64,000 bases of DNA. It comes from Opeltia flavorubescens. Lineage: Eukaryota; Ascomycota; Lecanoromycetes; Teloschistales; Teloschistaceae. The notes beneath the pieces are model-generated. The model was not told the DNA's origin. It saw only the letters and a list, made by a program, of their open reading frames with translations, and did no database searches. Positions within the stretch are counted from its first letter, which is position 1; the number at the start of each line of letters is the position of its first letter. The position numbers and the translations under genes are program-made. Location: NCBI GenBank assembly GCA_000442125.1, contig KE546969.1:1612001-1676000 (forward strand), written 5' to 3'. Shown here one piece after another: positions 34,661 to 46,026 of the stretch.

Positions 34661-35609
34661 ATGTCAACATCCGATCTATCATACCCCAGAACCTATGCAG
34701 ACGATACGGCTGATCGTACATTCCTTCAACCCAACACTCGACCTACAATTATTCTTGTCCATGGCGGCTGGCAAGGCCCCGAAACCTTTTCACTCATTAT
34801 CCCCGGCCTTGAACAAGCCGGCTATTCCGTCTGTGCGGTCACACTCCCTTCAGCCAGCGCTGTACCAGCCGTTCCCGATTTTTCAAGCGATGTGGCAGTC
34901 ATAAGAAATGCAGTCAACAGCACCCTAGCTATTGGCAAAGACGTCGTGCTAGTTATGCACTCCTTCGGTGGTCTTGTCGGATGTGAAGCGATGAAAGGGA
35001 TGAAGGCTGGTCAGGCTTCCAAAGGTGTGGAGACCCAAGGCCCGTTGCGGACCGGGCGAGTCCTCAAGCTTGCTTTCATTGCTGGCTTGGTGTTCCCAGT
35101 AGGTAAGGCTACGAGAGAGGAGAGTCGTGGCGAGGGGGCTATCCCAGGCTTTGTTTGTAAGGTACATCTTCACTGACAAAATGTGTAACGATGCTCGCCG
35201 TGCTGAGCAACATGCAAAACAGGACAACCTCATCCAGATGATAGACGGTGAAACTCGCTTCTACAACGACCTGCCATCAGACAAGGCTTTCTTCTGGGCC
35301 GGCAGGCTCAAAAAATCTTCTCGGCTGTGAGTTCTTCCCTTTACTTATGCAGACCTAAAGCTAACGTTCATCAACAGTGCCTTCGCCTCTCCACTAACCT
35401 ACGCCGCATACCGTGACTTCCCGGCCTCCTACCTCATGTGCACCGAAGACCAAGCCATCCCCTACACAGTCCAGAAGCAATTCGTGGCAATGGCACGTAT
35501 CAAGGACACAACAACGATCAGATCAGGTCATTCGCCCATGATCAGTCAACCCAAGGCTGTAGAGCTATTCATCAGGAAGTGTGCAGGGGAAGAGTTGCCA
35601 AGGCTATGA
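34661..35609 (+). CDS. Alpha/beta hydrolase (methylesterase-like)
   Basis: Three exons (34661-35161, 35223-35326, 35378-35609) give 278 residues. Motifs are the oxyanion-hole HGGW at residues 34-37, a nucleophile elbow HSFGG with Ser101 (His replaces the usual first Gly), the acid region MCTEDQAIP, and the late catalytic His in SGHSPM. This pattern fits the esterase branch that includes plant methyl-salicylate esterases and bacterial pyrethroid hydrolases. The substrate is unknown and no signal peptide is present. The first intron has two possible GT sites; only GTACAT at 35162 keeps frame without a stop. In-frame extension upstream of 34661 lacks an ATG. Confidence 0.82.
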
Positions 35610-36635
35610 GTTACAATGGAGTGGGGGTTTCCTGGGTTTCAGTATCATGCTCGATCTGGTTCTGTACGATATGGCGATATGGTTGAAATCTTGAGGCACT
35701 GGGTTGGTTTTGGGTGTACGGATCCGGTGGGGATGTCATCCTGTCTTTCGTTTTCTGGGAGTTTAGGAGCACACGGTTGGGTTAAGGAAGAGTCATGTAT
35801 GCAGATTACGGTCTTGGGGAAACGATCTCTGCAACCATGGTGTAGTCATGCTTCACCTCACTTCGTCTCCCCTTTTTTTCGTGGCCCACCTTTTGCAACA
35901 AGGACATGGCTTTCTTTGGGCTTGTGACGAACCAGGGTTCCGCAAGCTCTTCAATTTCCTCCCCATTAGACCACCCACACTTACTTTAACTTACTCAGCA
36001 GTGACACGGTCATAGCGAAGAAATGTCGCTGCAATGTGAATTTGTCAAATGGCGCATTTAACGATGTAAACACGAAGATGAATCCCTTCCTAAACCGTCG
36101 AATGCAACGCTTCACTTCGAGAACAAGATGTATCGGGATCTACTAGTATGATTTGACATGGAATGTACAAGTCTCAACATGGCTGTAAATTGAGATGCTC
36201 GCCAGATAACGAAACGTGTCAAAAATTTCCCGACTTACATGTTTTTCATATTGTCGATACTAGCTCGATCGAAGATGTCGTTGTAGGTTAATGGTCTTCA
36301 AGATCCTTTTCATGGTTTGACCTTTCGCAACACATGAGAACAATCGCTAAAGCTACATCCCTAAAGCTTCCACTCCTAGTGGACTACTACAGTATGAAAT
36401 GACTTTCCTGATCAGAGAAATATCATCATAACAAATTCCATCCCACCCGTGTCGCAACGGTAGTATCCTATAGCTACATCCAGTTCTGTCAATCTTCCTT
36501 TTTTGCTTCGTCGTCCCATAGTCTACGATGCTTAGAACTCTGTCCAAATTCAAAATACGGGATAATTTGTCTTGAATATTTGTTAGCTATCGGCGTCAGA
36601 AATTGTTCCCCTTCGCTATTCAGTGATTCAGATCA
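35610..36635. other. 1.0-kb intergenic stretch
   Basis: No supported gene. The first 300 bases continue an open frame rich in Gly and Trp but without family features and probably are 3' untranslated sequence. The rest is AT-rich promoter-like DNA ahead of the carboxylesterase. Confidence 0.4.
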
Positions 36636-38825
36636 ATGACTTTCATACGCTCAACCACTGTATCCATTTCATTCTTCGTCGTTTTGGCGTGCGTCCTTCT
36701 CGCAACGAAAGACGATGTAGCGGAGATCCTTTACCGCAGACTTCTCTTCACTTATGTACCTCGAGTCGTCGACGATAAGCATGCTATATCTTACACTGGT
36801 CACTATGAAAATGAAATTGAACACTTCCAAAATATCTTCTACGCAGAAGATACCTCAGGACCGGACCGCTTTGCACCACCTGTACCACTTGAACATCCAC
36901 CAGGTACTGTCATAGATGCTACTACAATGGGTGCATTTTGCCCACAAGGGGTGGGTGGTCCACCACTACCTTTCCAAAGCCCCATTACCAATATCAGTGA
37001 AAATTGTCTGAGTCTGCGGGTTGCAAGATATCGGGGAACGACATCTAAAGCGAAGCTGCCGGTCTTAGTATGGATTCACGGAGGTACTCTCGAAGCATTA
37101 TTTTCTGAGACTTCAGATTGAGGTTGATGAGATCCTAGGTGGTAATACCCTCGGAAGCGCTGCTGATGAGATGTTTAACCCGAATGGTCTCGTTCAACAG
37201 GCAAAAGCCAACGGTCGACACATCGTCTTTGTGGGGGTCAACTATCGACTAGGGAGTAAGTATCCTCCCCAATTTAAATTTTCTATTCGCTGACTCTCGA
37301 TATGCAGTCTATGGTTACGCCGCGAGCAAAGCACTCATAGACAGAAGGCATGCTAATAATGGTCTGAGAGATCAACGTGCTGCATTCGAATGTCGGTATA
37401 AGCCCACTGCACATATATCCCTTACTCCTCTTCTGACTCACACCAGGGGTACGACGCAACATAGCAGCCTTCGGTGGTGATCCAGATAATGTCACCGCAA
37501 TGGGTCAATCAGTCGGCGCCAGCTCCATAGGCCTCCACCTAACTTCTTATCGCGGTCAGCGAGGCGTTCCCTTTCACAAAGCCATGTTCGTCAGCCCGTT
37601 CCTCCATCCATCCACATCTTTCAACGAGACTGAAACTTCAAAACCAGAATTCTCTCCGGCGCCACCGGCACAAACTTCAACATCATGTCACCCCTGATGG
37701 CCACAAACACCGCCAACGTAGCCAAATCCCTAAATTGCATTCCTGAGAACTCCACCTCGGACTCTGAAGAAACTCTGCTCTGCCTCAAGAACGCATCGAT
37801 GGAAGCAATCAACAAATTCGCTATTTCCTATCCTGAAGACTCGATACCAAGGATTGGAGGACCGTACTTCAATCCTAGCTATGATGGAGATTATATCCCT
37901 GAACGCCCCTATATTTCTCTGAGCAAAGGAGATTTCGTCAAAGGTATCCCTCTCCATTACCCTCCTATCCCCTGGACTCCTTTTTCCCTACCGTCCCAAC
38001 CCCATCTAACCCCTATCAACAAAACCAGATATCCCGCTCCTCCTGACCTCCACCACAAACGACGGCGCCTGGTTCGCACCCCCCAACCTCCCCAACCCCT
38101 CTTCCGCTCTAAAAACCCTCCTCAACCCCCTCCCCTACCTCTCCCCCTCTTCCATAAAGAAACTCGAGATCCTCTATCCCGAGACCGAATTCTCCCACCT
38201 CGCAACCCAGAATGTAACGGCTAGCTACCATGTCGCCGCGCAGGTTAATAGGGATGTATGGTTTACATGTCCTGTGCTGGATTTTGCGCAGAAGTATCAC
38301 TCACGTCACGCTGCGGGACAGGGAGGAAATGTTTTCCTAGCAGCGATAAACACAACACGCCACCTCCCCATATGGTCTTCTCTAGGCCTCTCACACTGGC
38401 GCGCCGCACACCTTTCAGAAGTTCCGTACGTGTTCAACACCAGGGAAATACCCGGTGGGGACAATAGTCCGGAGCAATTGGCGCTGAGTAAGAAGATAAG
38501 TTCTTCAATCGTGAATTTTGCGTGGAATGGGACACCAAGTCTAGATGTCAGTGCGGGAAATTCAAGGGAGGGGGTGGGGCTTGGAGGGTGGAAGGAGGCG
38601 TTTGATAATAATGAGGGAAGGATGGGTGTGATGGTTGTGGATGGGAAGGGACAGAGTGATGGAGGGATGGTTTGGATCAATAACGATGGCAATGATTATA
38701 TGGGAAGTGGGAATAGGGACGGGGATGATATAGTGCAGAAGCAACGTGAAGAAGGACTTCGATGGGAGAGATTGACGGAACGATGTGCCTTTATCAGTAG
38801 TATAGCAGACGAGGTTGGGGTGTAG
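36636..38825 (+). CDS. Type-B carboxylesterase (cholinesterase family), secreted or anchored
   Basis: Six exons (36636-37083, 37139-37255, 37308-37391, 37447-37585, 37648-37943, 38029-38825) give 626 residues. A hydrophobic segment at residues 6-23 is a signal peptide or anchor. The oxyanion hole HGGG (148-151) and the next codons span the first junction. [14 protein letters not shown] and [11 protein letters not shown] lead to the nucleophile elbow GQSVG with Ser238. The family hydrolyses carboxylic esters, including lipids and plant-derived esters. Intron 4 has a weak GTTCGT donor, but removing it restores [14 protein letters not shown], which matches the family after the elbow; unspliced, the frame ends early. 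The final exon starts with strongly C-rich codons and ends G-rich. It converges on the next gene with about 180 bp between stops. Confidence 0.85.
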
Positions 38826-39002
38826 AACAATATTGATTGTAATGATATAACTAATAATGTTAATTAATCTAGCAACTGATCTCTCTTCCCTGCACCATCC
38901 ATCCTTAAATACGTTTCATTAAGCCCTCCATCACCCCTCGACCCTAGCAATCAACTCATCGACACCTCGACTCCCCGTCCACACCCTCCCTCCCCTTCCC
39001 CA

Positions 39003-41372
39003 TCAACACCCACCCCTAACAAAAGTCCTCCCACTCCACCCATAAACCCTCCCCAGCGTCTCCCCATACCTCCTCACCATCTCCAACGACATCTCAATCC
39101 CGGGATGCGGTTCATGAAGCATAATCGGCGCCCCACCATCACCCTTATCCTCCTTAACTTGGAAGAACCACGCCGAACCACAGAGCTTCTCAGCCTTGAA
39201 CCCGATATTGATCATCGCGTTGACGAAATCCGGCCATTGGATTGTGGAACGAGGGACATCCTTCGTCGAACTAGCGTAAAGGGCTGAGAAAGTCTTGAAT
39301 GCTTTCTTGCCGACTTTGATTGTTGGGATTTCCATCTCCGGGGCGGAGGGAATACCAGGCAATGGGGCCGCTAGCGGTGGCGGCGGTGTGTCCTTGCTCG
39401 AAGAAGCATGATTCTCAAGACCCAATTTAAGGAGTTGGCGGAAACCTTCCTCACCAAGAACCGGAGATACATTTTTGCGGTCCTTCCAATCTTCCAATTT
39501 GGGGGTACGCGGTCTCTTAGGTCGTTCGAGCAGCTCCGGAGCAAGTGACATGAGAAGCCCCTTTCTTGTTTTATTCCGAACAAGACGATCGAGGTTGTGT
39601 GAAAGAGCATCGAGGTTTGCCTCGGCCAGACGAGCGATACTCACTTCCACTTCGTCAGGGTCGTCCTTATCCAAATCTTTGTCGAGAGGGAAGTCGAATA
39701 CATCCAAAGGATCGGCAATGGCGAAAACTTCATCGTTGTCGTCAAAGATATCGCAGATCGTATCAGTGACTTGCATCTTGTGCTTGTAGTCCGCATAACA
39801 TACTTCCTGCCTCATGGCAGGTTTCTGGGGTGTTTTGACACGGAAGATGTAGAATTGCCGGAAGATCTCCGTGACCAATGCCAGTTCGGAAAGGACCTTG
39901 GCCACGAAAGGAGACACAATCTCACGGCCTTTCGGTTGGCTGAGCATGATACGATGGATGTAAGACAACAAATTATGAAGCCCAAAGAATTGGATCTGAT
40001 CTTCCTCTTGTAGCTGCTGGAGAAGCCAAACGATCATAATCTCCTTCTTCATGCGTCGCACAGGCGGATTGTCCTCGAAGATAGGATCTCGACGAAAGTA
40101 TTTTCGGAGTGGCGGAGAGGGTGCAAGACCCATGGTGAGCATACTGGTAGCGTGGGCAACGGTTTGGTTAAGATGATAATTTAACTTACATACCGCTACA
40201 TCGAAGTCATGTGGTAACTTCTTGCCAGGAGATATCCGGTCCTTGGACTTCTCATAGAGCTGAGATACGACTGCCACCTGTTCCTTGATGAGACGCCAGG
40301 AATGAGGATCACCATACGCATTCGAAACGACGTTGGTCATCATTCTCTTCCAGAATGGAGGCGTATCCAATTCAGCGTGGGGCTGGCCTTCGGTGTCGAG
40401 AAGCTGCTCATCTTGATGTTCGGCGTATTCGACGAGCTGGCTATGAAAATAACCTGGATCCTCGCGGCAAAACCATAGATGTTCTGTAACTTCCCAATGC
40501 TTGGCAAAGACAAGGGCTTGCATTCGCTCGATGTTGAAACCTCCTGGAGCGCGGTAGGGCGCTTCGGTCAAAGCTTCCAGGGGCTCTGAAGGGACCGGAT
40601 GCATCAGCCACGACTCCATCGATGACAGGGTCGTTGTAATGTTCAAATCATGTGGTGTGTTGTTATCCAAGTCCGAAAGAATTTGCTCGGTGCAGCTAAT
40701 CAAGAAACTAAAGAGTCTGTCTTGGACTTTCAACACCAAGCTGGCTTCACCGACGTGCAACCCAACTCCACAAGCCGCAAGATCATGTGCTTCTTCATCA
40801 TTGACCCAGGAACGCATCTGACCATACGTCTTCCCTGATTTCCGCCCGAGCAATAAGGAAGTCCAGCCGGTAAGATCATGTAGAACAAGCACACCGCTGA
40901 TGATTCCGAAACTGAGCGATTCCATGTCGGCGGTGACGAACATGTCCGGGGAGTACTTCGCTCGATTTTGCATGAGGACTAGCAAAGGTCCAGGTTTGGA
41001 CAAGTCGTCGGAGTTGATATGTGGGAAGTGAAAGAAATCCTCATAGGACGTCCGGAGTTTCTCCTTCGGATATAAATGCCAAGCATTGATATCCGGACGA
41101 TAATGATCTGGCATCGAGGGCCACGCGAAGTGTAGGATTTTCTTCCGCTGATCAGGGGTTTTCTGACGCCACCGCTTGCGAATTGTGTCCCCGAAACGAT
41201 CCATGAGGAAGATCATCCTACCACGTTTGGCAAAGATATCTGACACCAATTTGCTGGCCTCCTCTCGGGCTGCACGAAAATCAAGCTCTTTGGGTTGAAT
41301 ATTCGAATTCTGGCCCGTGCTTTTGGACGCTGAAGAATGCCCGTCATGCGGGTTCGTCTTCTTTGGTGCCAT
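39003..41372 (-). CDS. Conserved fungal protein of unknown function
   Basis: I do not recognise a named family. A single open frame of 789 residues begins MAPKKTNPHDG at the ATG at 41372. The first 40 residues are Ser/Lys-rich. The rest looks globular and mostly helical, with Trp- and His-rich segments (RPDINAWHLYP, YEDFFHFPHIN), an acidic patch (about 585-610, LDKDLDKDDPDEVEV) and a Pro-rich linker before the C-terminal 110 residues. The lack of membrane segments or signal peptide suggests an intracellular protein. The repeated His-Leu/Pro-His and Trp pattern resembles large fungal paralog families annotated only by DUF numbers. A strong GTATGTAAG within the frame (donor at 40193) was considered and rejected because splicing breaks the frame. 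Confidence 0.75.
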   Translation of the reverse strand: MAPKKTNPHDGHSSASKSTGQNSNIQPKELDFRAAREEASKLVSDIFAKRGRMIFLMDRFGDTIRKRWRQKTPDQRKKILHFAWPSMPDHYRPDINAWHLYPKEKLRTSYEDFFHFPHINSDDLSKPGPLLVLMQNRAKYSPDMFVTADMESLSFGIISGVLVLHDLTGWTSLLLGRKSGKTYGQMRSWVNDEEAHDLAACGVGLHVGEASLVLKVQDRLFSFLISCTEQILSDLDNNTPHDLNITTTLSSMESWLMHPVPSEPLEALTEAPYRAPGGFNIERMQALVFAKHWEVTEHLWFCREDPGYFHSQLVEYAEHQDEQLLDTEGQPHAELDTPPFWKRMMTNVVSNAYGDPHSWRLIKEQVAVVSQLYEKSKDRISPGKKLPHDFDVAVCKLNYHLNQTVAHATSMLTMGLAPSPPLRKYFRRDPIFEDNPPVRRMKKEIMIVWLLQQLQEEDQIQFFGLHNLLSYIHRIMLSQPKGREIVSPFVAKVLSELALVTEIFRQFYIFRVKTPQKPAMRQEVCYADYKHKMQVTDTICDIFDDNDEVFAIADPLDVFDFPLDKDLDKDDPDEVEVSIARLAEANLDALSHNLDRLVRNKTRKGLLMSLAPELLERPKRPRTPKLEDWKDRKNVSPVLGEEGFRQLLKLGLENHASSSKDTPPPPLAAPLPGIPSAPEMEIPTIKVGKKAFKTFSALYASSTKDVPRSTIQWPDFVNAMINIGFKAEKLCGSAWFFQVKEDKGDGGAPIMLHEPHPGIEMSLEMVRRYGETLGRVYGWSGRTFVRGGC

Positions 41373-42108
41373 GTTGATAAGGAAGTGGCTCAAAACGGGG
41401 ACGACAGCTATAATTGTGAAGATATGATACCCGGTGCAACGAGATATGATGGCTATGGTCTTTGAATAGCAGGATTTGAGGAAACAGGATCGAGCTTGAG
41501 GCTGATTGGACTTTGCTTGAAATTTCTAGCTTAGAAAAGCAGTGCAACTAAGCTTGAACCGGCAATTTTGCAATTTTGACGCTTGGCTAAGAAGAGAAAA
41601 CTGATGGCAATTTGGATTGATTAATGGAGGATCGTATATGCCTCCAGAGCTGTATCTTGACGATCTGATGTAGGATGGAAAGAGTGACTGAAAGGAACTC
41701 ATCCTCTGCGTGACCTTATGTGAGGCACCAACCTTGTCACAAGACATCATCTCCTTCATCTTGATTTTGTTGAAGGGCAGTGAAGTATTGATCACCTCTA
41801 AGCGTTGTGTGGGTAAAGGTGAGCAGAAATGAGAAATGAGCCCATGAGATCTGTAGGGCTGACTGGAAAGATTAGATTGAGCTAAAAGACTAGTGTGTAC
41901 CTTCCCAATTGGGAAAGCCAGATCGGTTCGCCATCTTTGCTTGCCTTCTCCACATCTTCTCAATCGCACCTTCCGCAAGCTACAAAGCTAGATTGATGAC
42001 GGACTCAAGCATGGCATCCTCAAGATCTTGCCAGCTTGTCTTTTTCTCCCGCTTTTGCTCTTCTTTCTATTCCACTGCCTTATCCTCCGCACCAACTCTT
42101 CGGCCACC
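41373..42108. other. Divergent promoter region
   Basis: A 736-bp spacer between the 789-aa gene and the S33 peptidase. Short frames on both strands lack domains. The final 100 bases are pyrimidine-rich leader ending in a strong GCCACCATG context. Confidence 0.45.
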
Positions 42109-43136
42109 ATGACTTCCCCCCAGATCACAGAGGGTGAAATCCCATTCTCCATTCCTTCCATCTCGAAAGACTGCAAGACATGGTACCAGATTCACGGTCC
42201 CCATCCCTCTACCACTACCACCCGCCCTCTTCTCCTCCTCCACGGCGGTCCCGGTATCCCTCACAACTACCTTCTCCCCATAGCCGACCTGGCAAGCACC
42301 CACTCCGTCCCCATAATCTTCTACGACCAAATCGGCTGCGGCCGCAGCACGCACCTCCCAGAGAAGAAACACGACACCGATTTCTGGACCGTAGATCTTT
42401 TCCTCCGAGAACTCGACAATCTGCTCACACACCTCAACATCAAGGAGAACTATGACCTCTTGGGACAGTCATGGGGAGGTATGCTCGGTGCTTGCCACGC
42501 TATACGTCAACCTTCCGGGCTCAAGAATCTCATCATTGCGAACTCCCCCGCCGACATGGGAAGCTGGCTCGAAGCCGCGAATCGCCTGCGTTCGCAGTTA
42601 CCGGAAGATGTGCAAGAAGTGTTGAAACGATGTGAGAGGGATGGAAACGAAGCGAGTGACGAGTACGAGGAGGCGATGATGGTATTCTACGAACGGCATG
42701 TTTGTCGAGTAAAGCCTTTCCCCGAGGATCTGGAAGAGAGCTTCAGGCAATTGAAGGAAGATAACACCGTTTATTTGACGATGTGAGTCTCCTTATTACT
42801 CCCCACTCTTGTGAGAGGAACTTTCAAAAAAAACCGAGGCGGAGTATCCACTAACGCGACCCCCCAACCATCAGGAACGGCCCCTCCGAATTCAACGTCA
42901 CAGGCAGCCTCAAAACCTTCGATATCCGCAAAGAAGTCCACAAGATCAAAGTCCCCACGTTACTACTCAATGGCCGCTACGACGAAGCGCAGGACGAAGT
43001 CGTAGAGCCGTACTTCCAGGAGATTGAGAAGGTCAAATGGTTCCGGTTCGCGGAGTCGAGTCACACGCCTCAACTAGAGGAGAGGGAACAATTCATGAAG
43101 GTTGTTGCGCACTTCTTGGGACATGCAAAGAATTGA
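42109..43136 (+). CDS. Proline iminopeptidase-like S33 hydrolase
   Basis: Two exons (42109-42782 and 42875-43136) give 311 residues, usual for the family. HGGPG lies at 45-49, YDQIGCGRS at 72-80, and the nucleophile elbow GQSWGG has Ser121. The remaining triad members are Asp261 in LLNGRYDEAQDE and His288 in ESSHTP. The HGGPG and DQxGxGxS pair marks proline iminopeptidases and related L-amino-acid amidases, which remove N-terminal Pro or cleave small amides in the cytosol. The start has the context GCCACCATG; the frame is open upstream without an in-frame ATG. The donor is AT/GTGAGT and the acceptor CCATCAG. It converges on a prolyl S28 peptidase with about 200 bp between stops. Confidence 0.9.
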
Positions 43137-43338
43137 GGCAACAGCCTGCGATACTTGTTGGTGATGGTATGCTTTATCAAACACTTTTTGTAATATTTCA
43201 TAGATTACGTCTGATTCTCAAGTCACATTTTATCAAACATTCTCATGACCTCTGCACAAAAATTTTCGTGATATATATGCATCTTTAGGGATAAGTCACT
43301 TAACAGCCTTCAATCCAACTCTCAACCTCCATCCACCC

Positions 43339-45099
43339 TCAAACCCTCCCCTTCCCACTCTTAAACTCCTCCAACCAAGCCTTTACAAACTCCACCTCCA
43401 TAGCCTGCACCTCCTTCACCGGCTCCGGCGGCAACTCCGCCGTCGTCTCATTCGGAAACAAGCCATTCTCATCCCAATGATGCACCGCCCCCTCAATGAG
43501 CAAAAACGGCCTCTCAACCGTACTATTCCTCACCCCACCATCAGGCGCAACAACACTATGCGGACTCGCGCCCCTCCACGGATCTTCCTCGCCGTCAATA
43601 ATCGCCAATCTATCATACGCAATCTCGTAGCCTCCGTACTTATTGATAGCGTCTGTATCGGGAGGAGTGGTGATATTGAACGCGTAACGGCAGATTAGGG
43701 AGTTGTATTCGAGGGTCAAGAGCCGGGATATTAACGGGAGTTCGGAAGCTGGGACGCCAGAGCCGGTTTGCAGGTACCCCCATTGTGAGCAGTATTGATA
43801 GGGCCAGCTGCGCCAGTCGTCGGCTAGGGAGTCTTGCGCGTAGAAAGTTTCGTTGTGGGTTGAGTATGCTTCGTCGAGGGTGGAGTTCTCGGCGAGGACG
43901 GGGAGGACGTAGTTTTCCTTGACGTAGGTGATGAAGTTCAGCATTGGGATTGTGAGGGTGGATGTCTGGTTGCCGTAACCAGCTGCGATGAGAAGTTGGC
44001 GGACACTTTGCGTGGAGTTCATGGTGGCTGTGGTGTTGGAGACTAAGGTGGGAGAGGTGATGTTTGAGCAGTATTCGTAGAAGGAAGGGTCGTTGACCTC
44101 AGGGTCCCAGTTCCGTCCTTGCCAGCCGCCGATAGGGTAGGAGAGGACTTGGGCGAAGTCGTCATCGTAGGTGATGTCAGTCATACCGAAGGCAGCTTTC
44201 AGCTGTGACGTGTAGGCTGTGTTGTTAATGAGGATCTTGTCGACGACGTTGATGAGCTTGGTTTGCGTTGAAATGCAGTCTGGGGGACCGTATTCGCGAA
44301 CGGGCTCGTAATATCTCCAGAAGTCATATATAGCTTCCGTCACCCCAGAGGAAGAGATTGTACCTGCAGAACGAGAAGTCGGTCAGCCACATGTCCAAAT
44401 AGTCCGCAGGACAGGAGGAAAGGGTACCATAGTAGACGTCTGGGTATTGGACTCTTAGGAAAGCCACGAAGGCACCGGCATAAGATCCACCATAGCCGAA
44501 ATATGCAGTTTCCGGTGCTGTGAGGTTCTTGTCCTCTAGACCTTCGAAAACGACGTTCTGAGCAAAGTAGGCCATGTCAGCGAGTGCTTGCTCTGTAGTT
44601 AGGAACCGCAAGTTCTCGGTCGATAGATCGGGTGTCGGGAAGCTTTTGCCATAGTAACGGTGCTCGAGGATCACTCCGATGCCGTTGGTTGCTTGCGCGA
44701 GTTGGTGGACAATGCCTTTTTGAAGGAAAGGTAGCCGTCCAACGGCGTCTGTTTCACCACTCTGGAGAACAATCACTGGACCGCCATCCTGGTAGTAAGT
44801 GGCATCGAACCAGTATCGTAGAGGAAAAGTTCCATCCGAGTGCGGCTCATATTTGGTTTCATTGTGAAAGTAGTCGATTGGAACCGAGATGTTGTACTCC
44901 GGGTACAGAGTTTCAGGATCAACATCGCGCCGCGCAAGGTGTCGAGAGTCTAAGATTTGCTGGAATGGAATTATCAGTCATTCTTATTCGATACTCTCGA
45001 TTCATAGGTTCTTACCCTCTTCTCTACTGCATTCGAGACTAGGGGAGTGACTGTAGCTGCCAAAAGCGACAGGATTAGGAAGAAGTACTGTACAGACAT
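43339..45099 (-). CDS. Secreted S28 serine peptidase (prolyl carboxypeptidase-like)
   Basis: Three exons (45099-45016, 44959-44428, 44363-43339) give 546 residues. The N-terminus MSVQYFFLILSLLAATVTPLVSNA is a clear signal peptide. GVILEHRYYGKSFP is followed by the nucleophile motif GYGGSYAG with Ser187; the acid and histidine are in DGEEDPWRGAS and EGAVHHWDENG. The second intron (GTACCC..TTCTGCAG) restores YYGTISSSGVTEAIYDFW, the standard S28 segment; the alternative 30-bp intron is too short. Many Asn-X-Ser/Thr sites suggest glycosylation. The family includes lysosomal Pro-X carboxypeptidase and secreted acid prolyl endopeptidases of Aspergillus. Cleavage after proline in external protein is expected. 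Coding strand switches from C-rich to G-rich near 43640. Confidence 0.92.
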
Positions 45100-46026
45100 G
45101 GAGGGCAATGACTTAGGACGCAGAATGAAAGAGTGCGAAAGCAAATAATAGTGAATTCATACCTTTGCCAGTTGGGAGAATTTGCTCGGTGATCGAGGTA
45201 CGTCACAGCCATTGCGAGGGGTGTGTATACTACACCTTCCTGATCGGATCCAAACATCTGGAGACTACGGAATCACTACTTGGCAAGGCAGCTGGGCTTC
45301 TTAGTCTGAACGGAATGCGTGATTGCGACAGGAAAGACAAAGGATATATCCGGACGGGCAGGTGGTTTTGTGATCCACAGATGCAGATCGCCCAAAAAGG
45401 AAGGTGCGATATGCGGATGATGAACAGGGATTATGGATCCATCTAACCGTGTTCTCTTGGAAGAATATAGATCGTCTTCTACATAAAACCATCTGAAGTC
45501 CCTCATATTAAGAAGAATACGGATAGCGAGTCTGGAAAATCCGATGTTGCACTCACAATATTTTCATGACCCACGCCCCGAGTTACTTGTGAAAATGTTT
45601 TTTGCTGTTCCTAAGATATTACCTTTCCTCGTCAACTTTCGTGCGTCCAGCAATCCAACGATTGAGTGAATCTACGGCCTGCTGCCAGATCAATGGTGTG
45701 ATTGTAGTGCTTTTGGAGACGTGGGTTTTCCACGATGCTCGCCATATAGACCTTTCTCGACGATGAAATCGCCGACAACCGCTGAGGAGGTTCATATCAC
45801 ACAACCCCAAGGCGTTTTCCCTCGTATGACCAGATCATGCTCCTGATGCATCTTGTATTGATTGTACTCCGAATTTTCGTACGCGGCAATGGGCTAAAAT
45901 CATCCTCGGGCTTCATCCCTTAGCCGTTCACTTTTTCCATGCGAAGACGCGTCGCACTATGTATGCACCAGAGATTTTTGATGGTAAATGATTTCAAATT
46001 TCTGTATTGTCATTAGATTCATTGCT
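45100..46026. other. 0.9-kb spacer between tandem minus-strand genes
   Basis: Upstream region of the S28 peptidase and downstream region of the helicase. Frames of 60-90 codons occur on both strands, none with support. Confidence 0.45.

Noticed and set aside
40144-40193. Intron-like GTATGTAAG..CTACCAG segment inside the 789-residue unknown gene
   Set aside because: It is 50 bp, not a multiple of three, and removing it leads to an early stop; reading through gives plausible protein. It could still be a low-level alternative splice.
44334-44363. Thirty-base GT..AG interval at the second S28 splice site
   Set aside because: Too short for an intron; using GTACCC at 44427 with the acceptor at 44364 restores the conserved S28 sequence.
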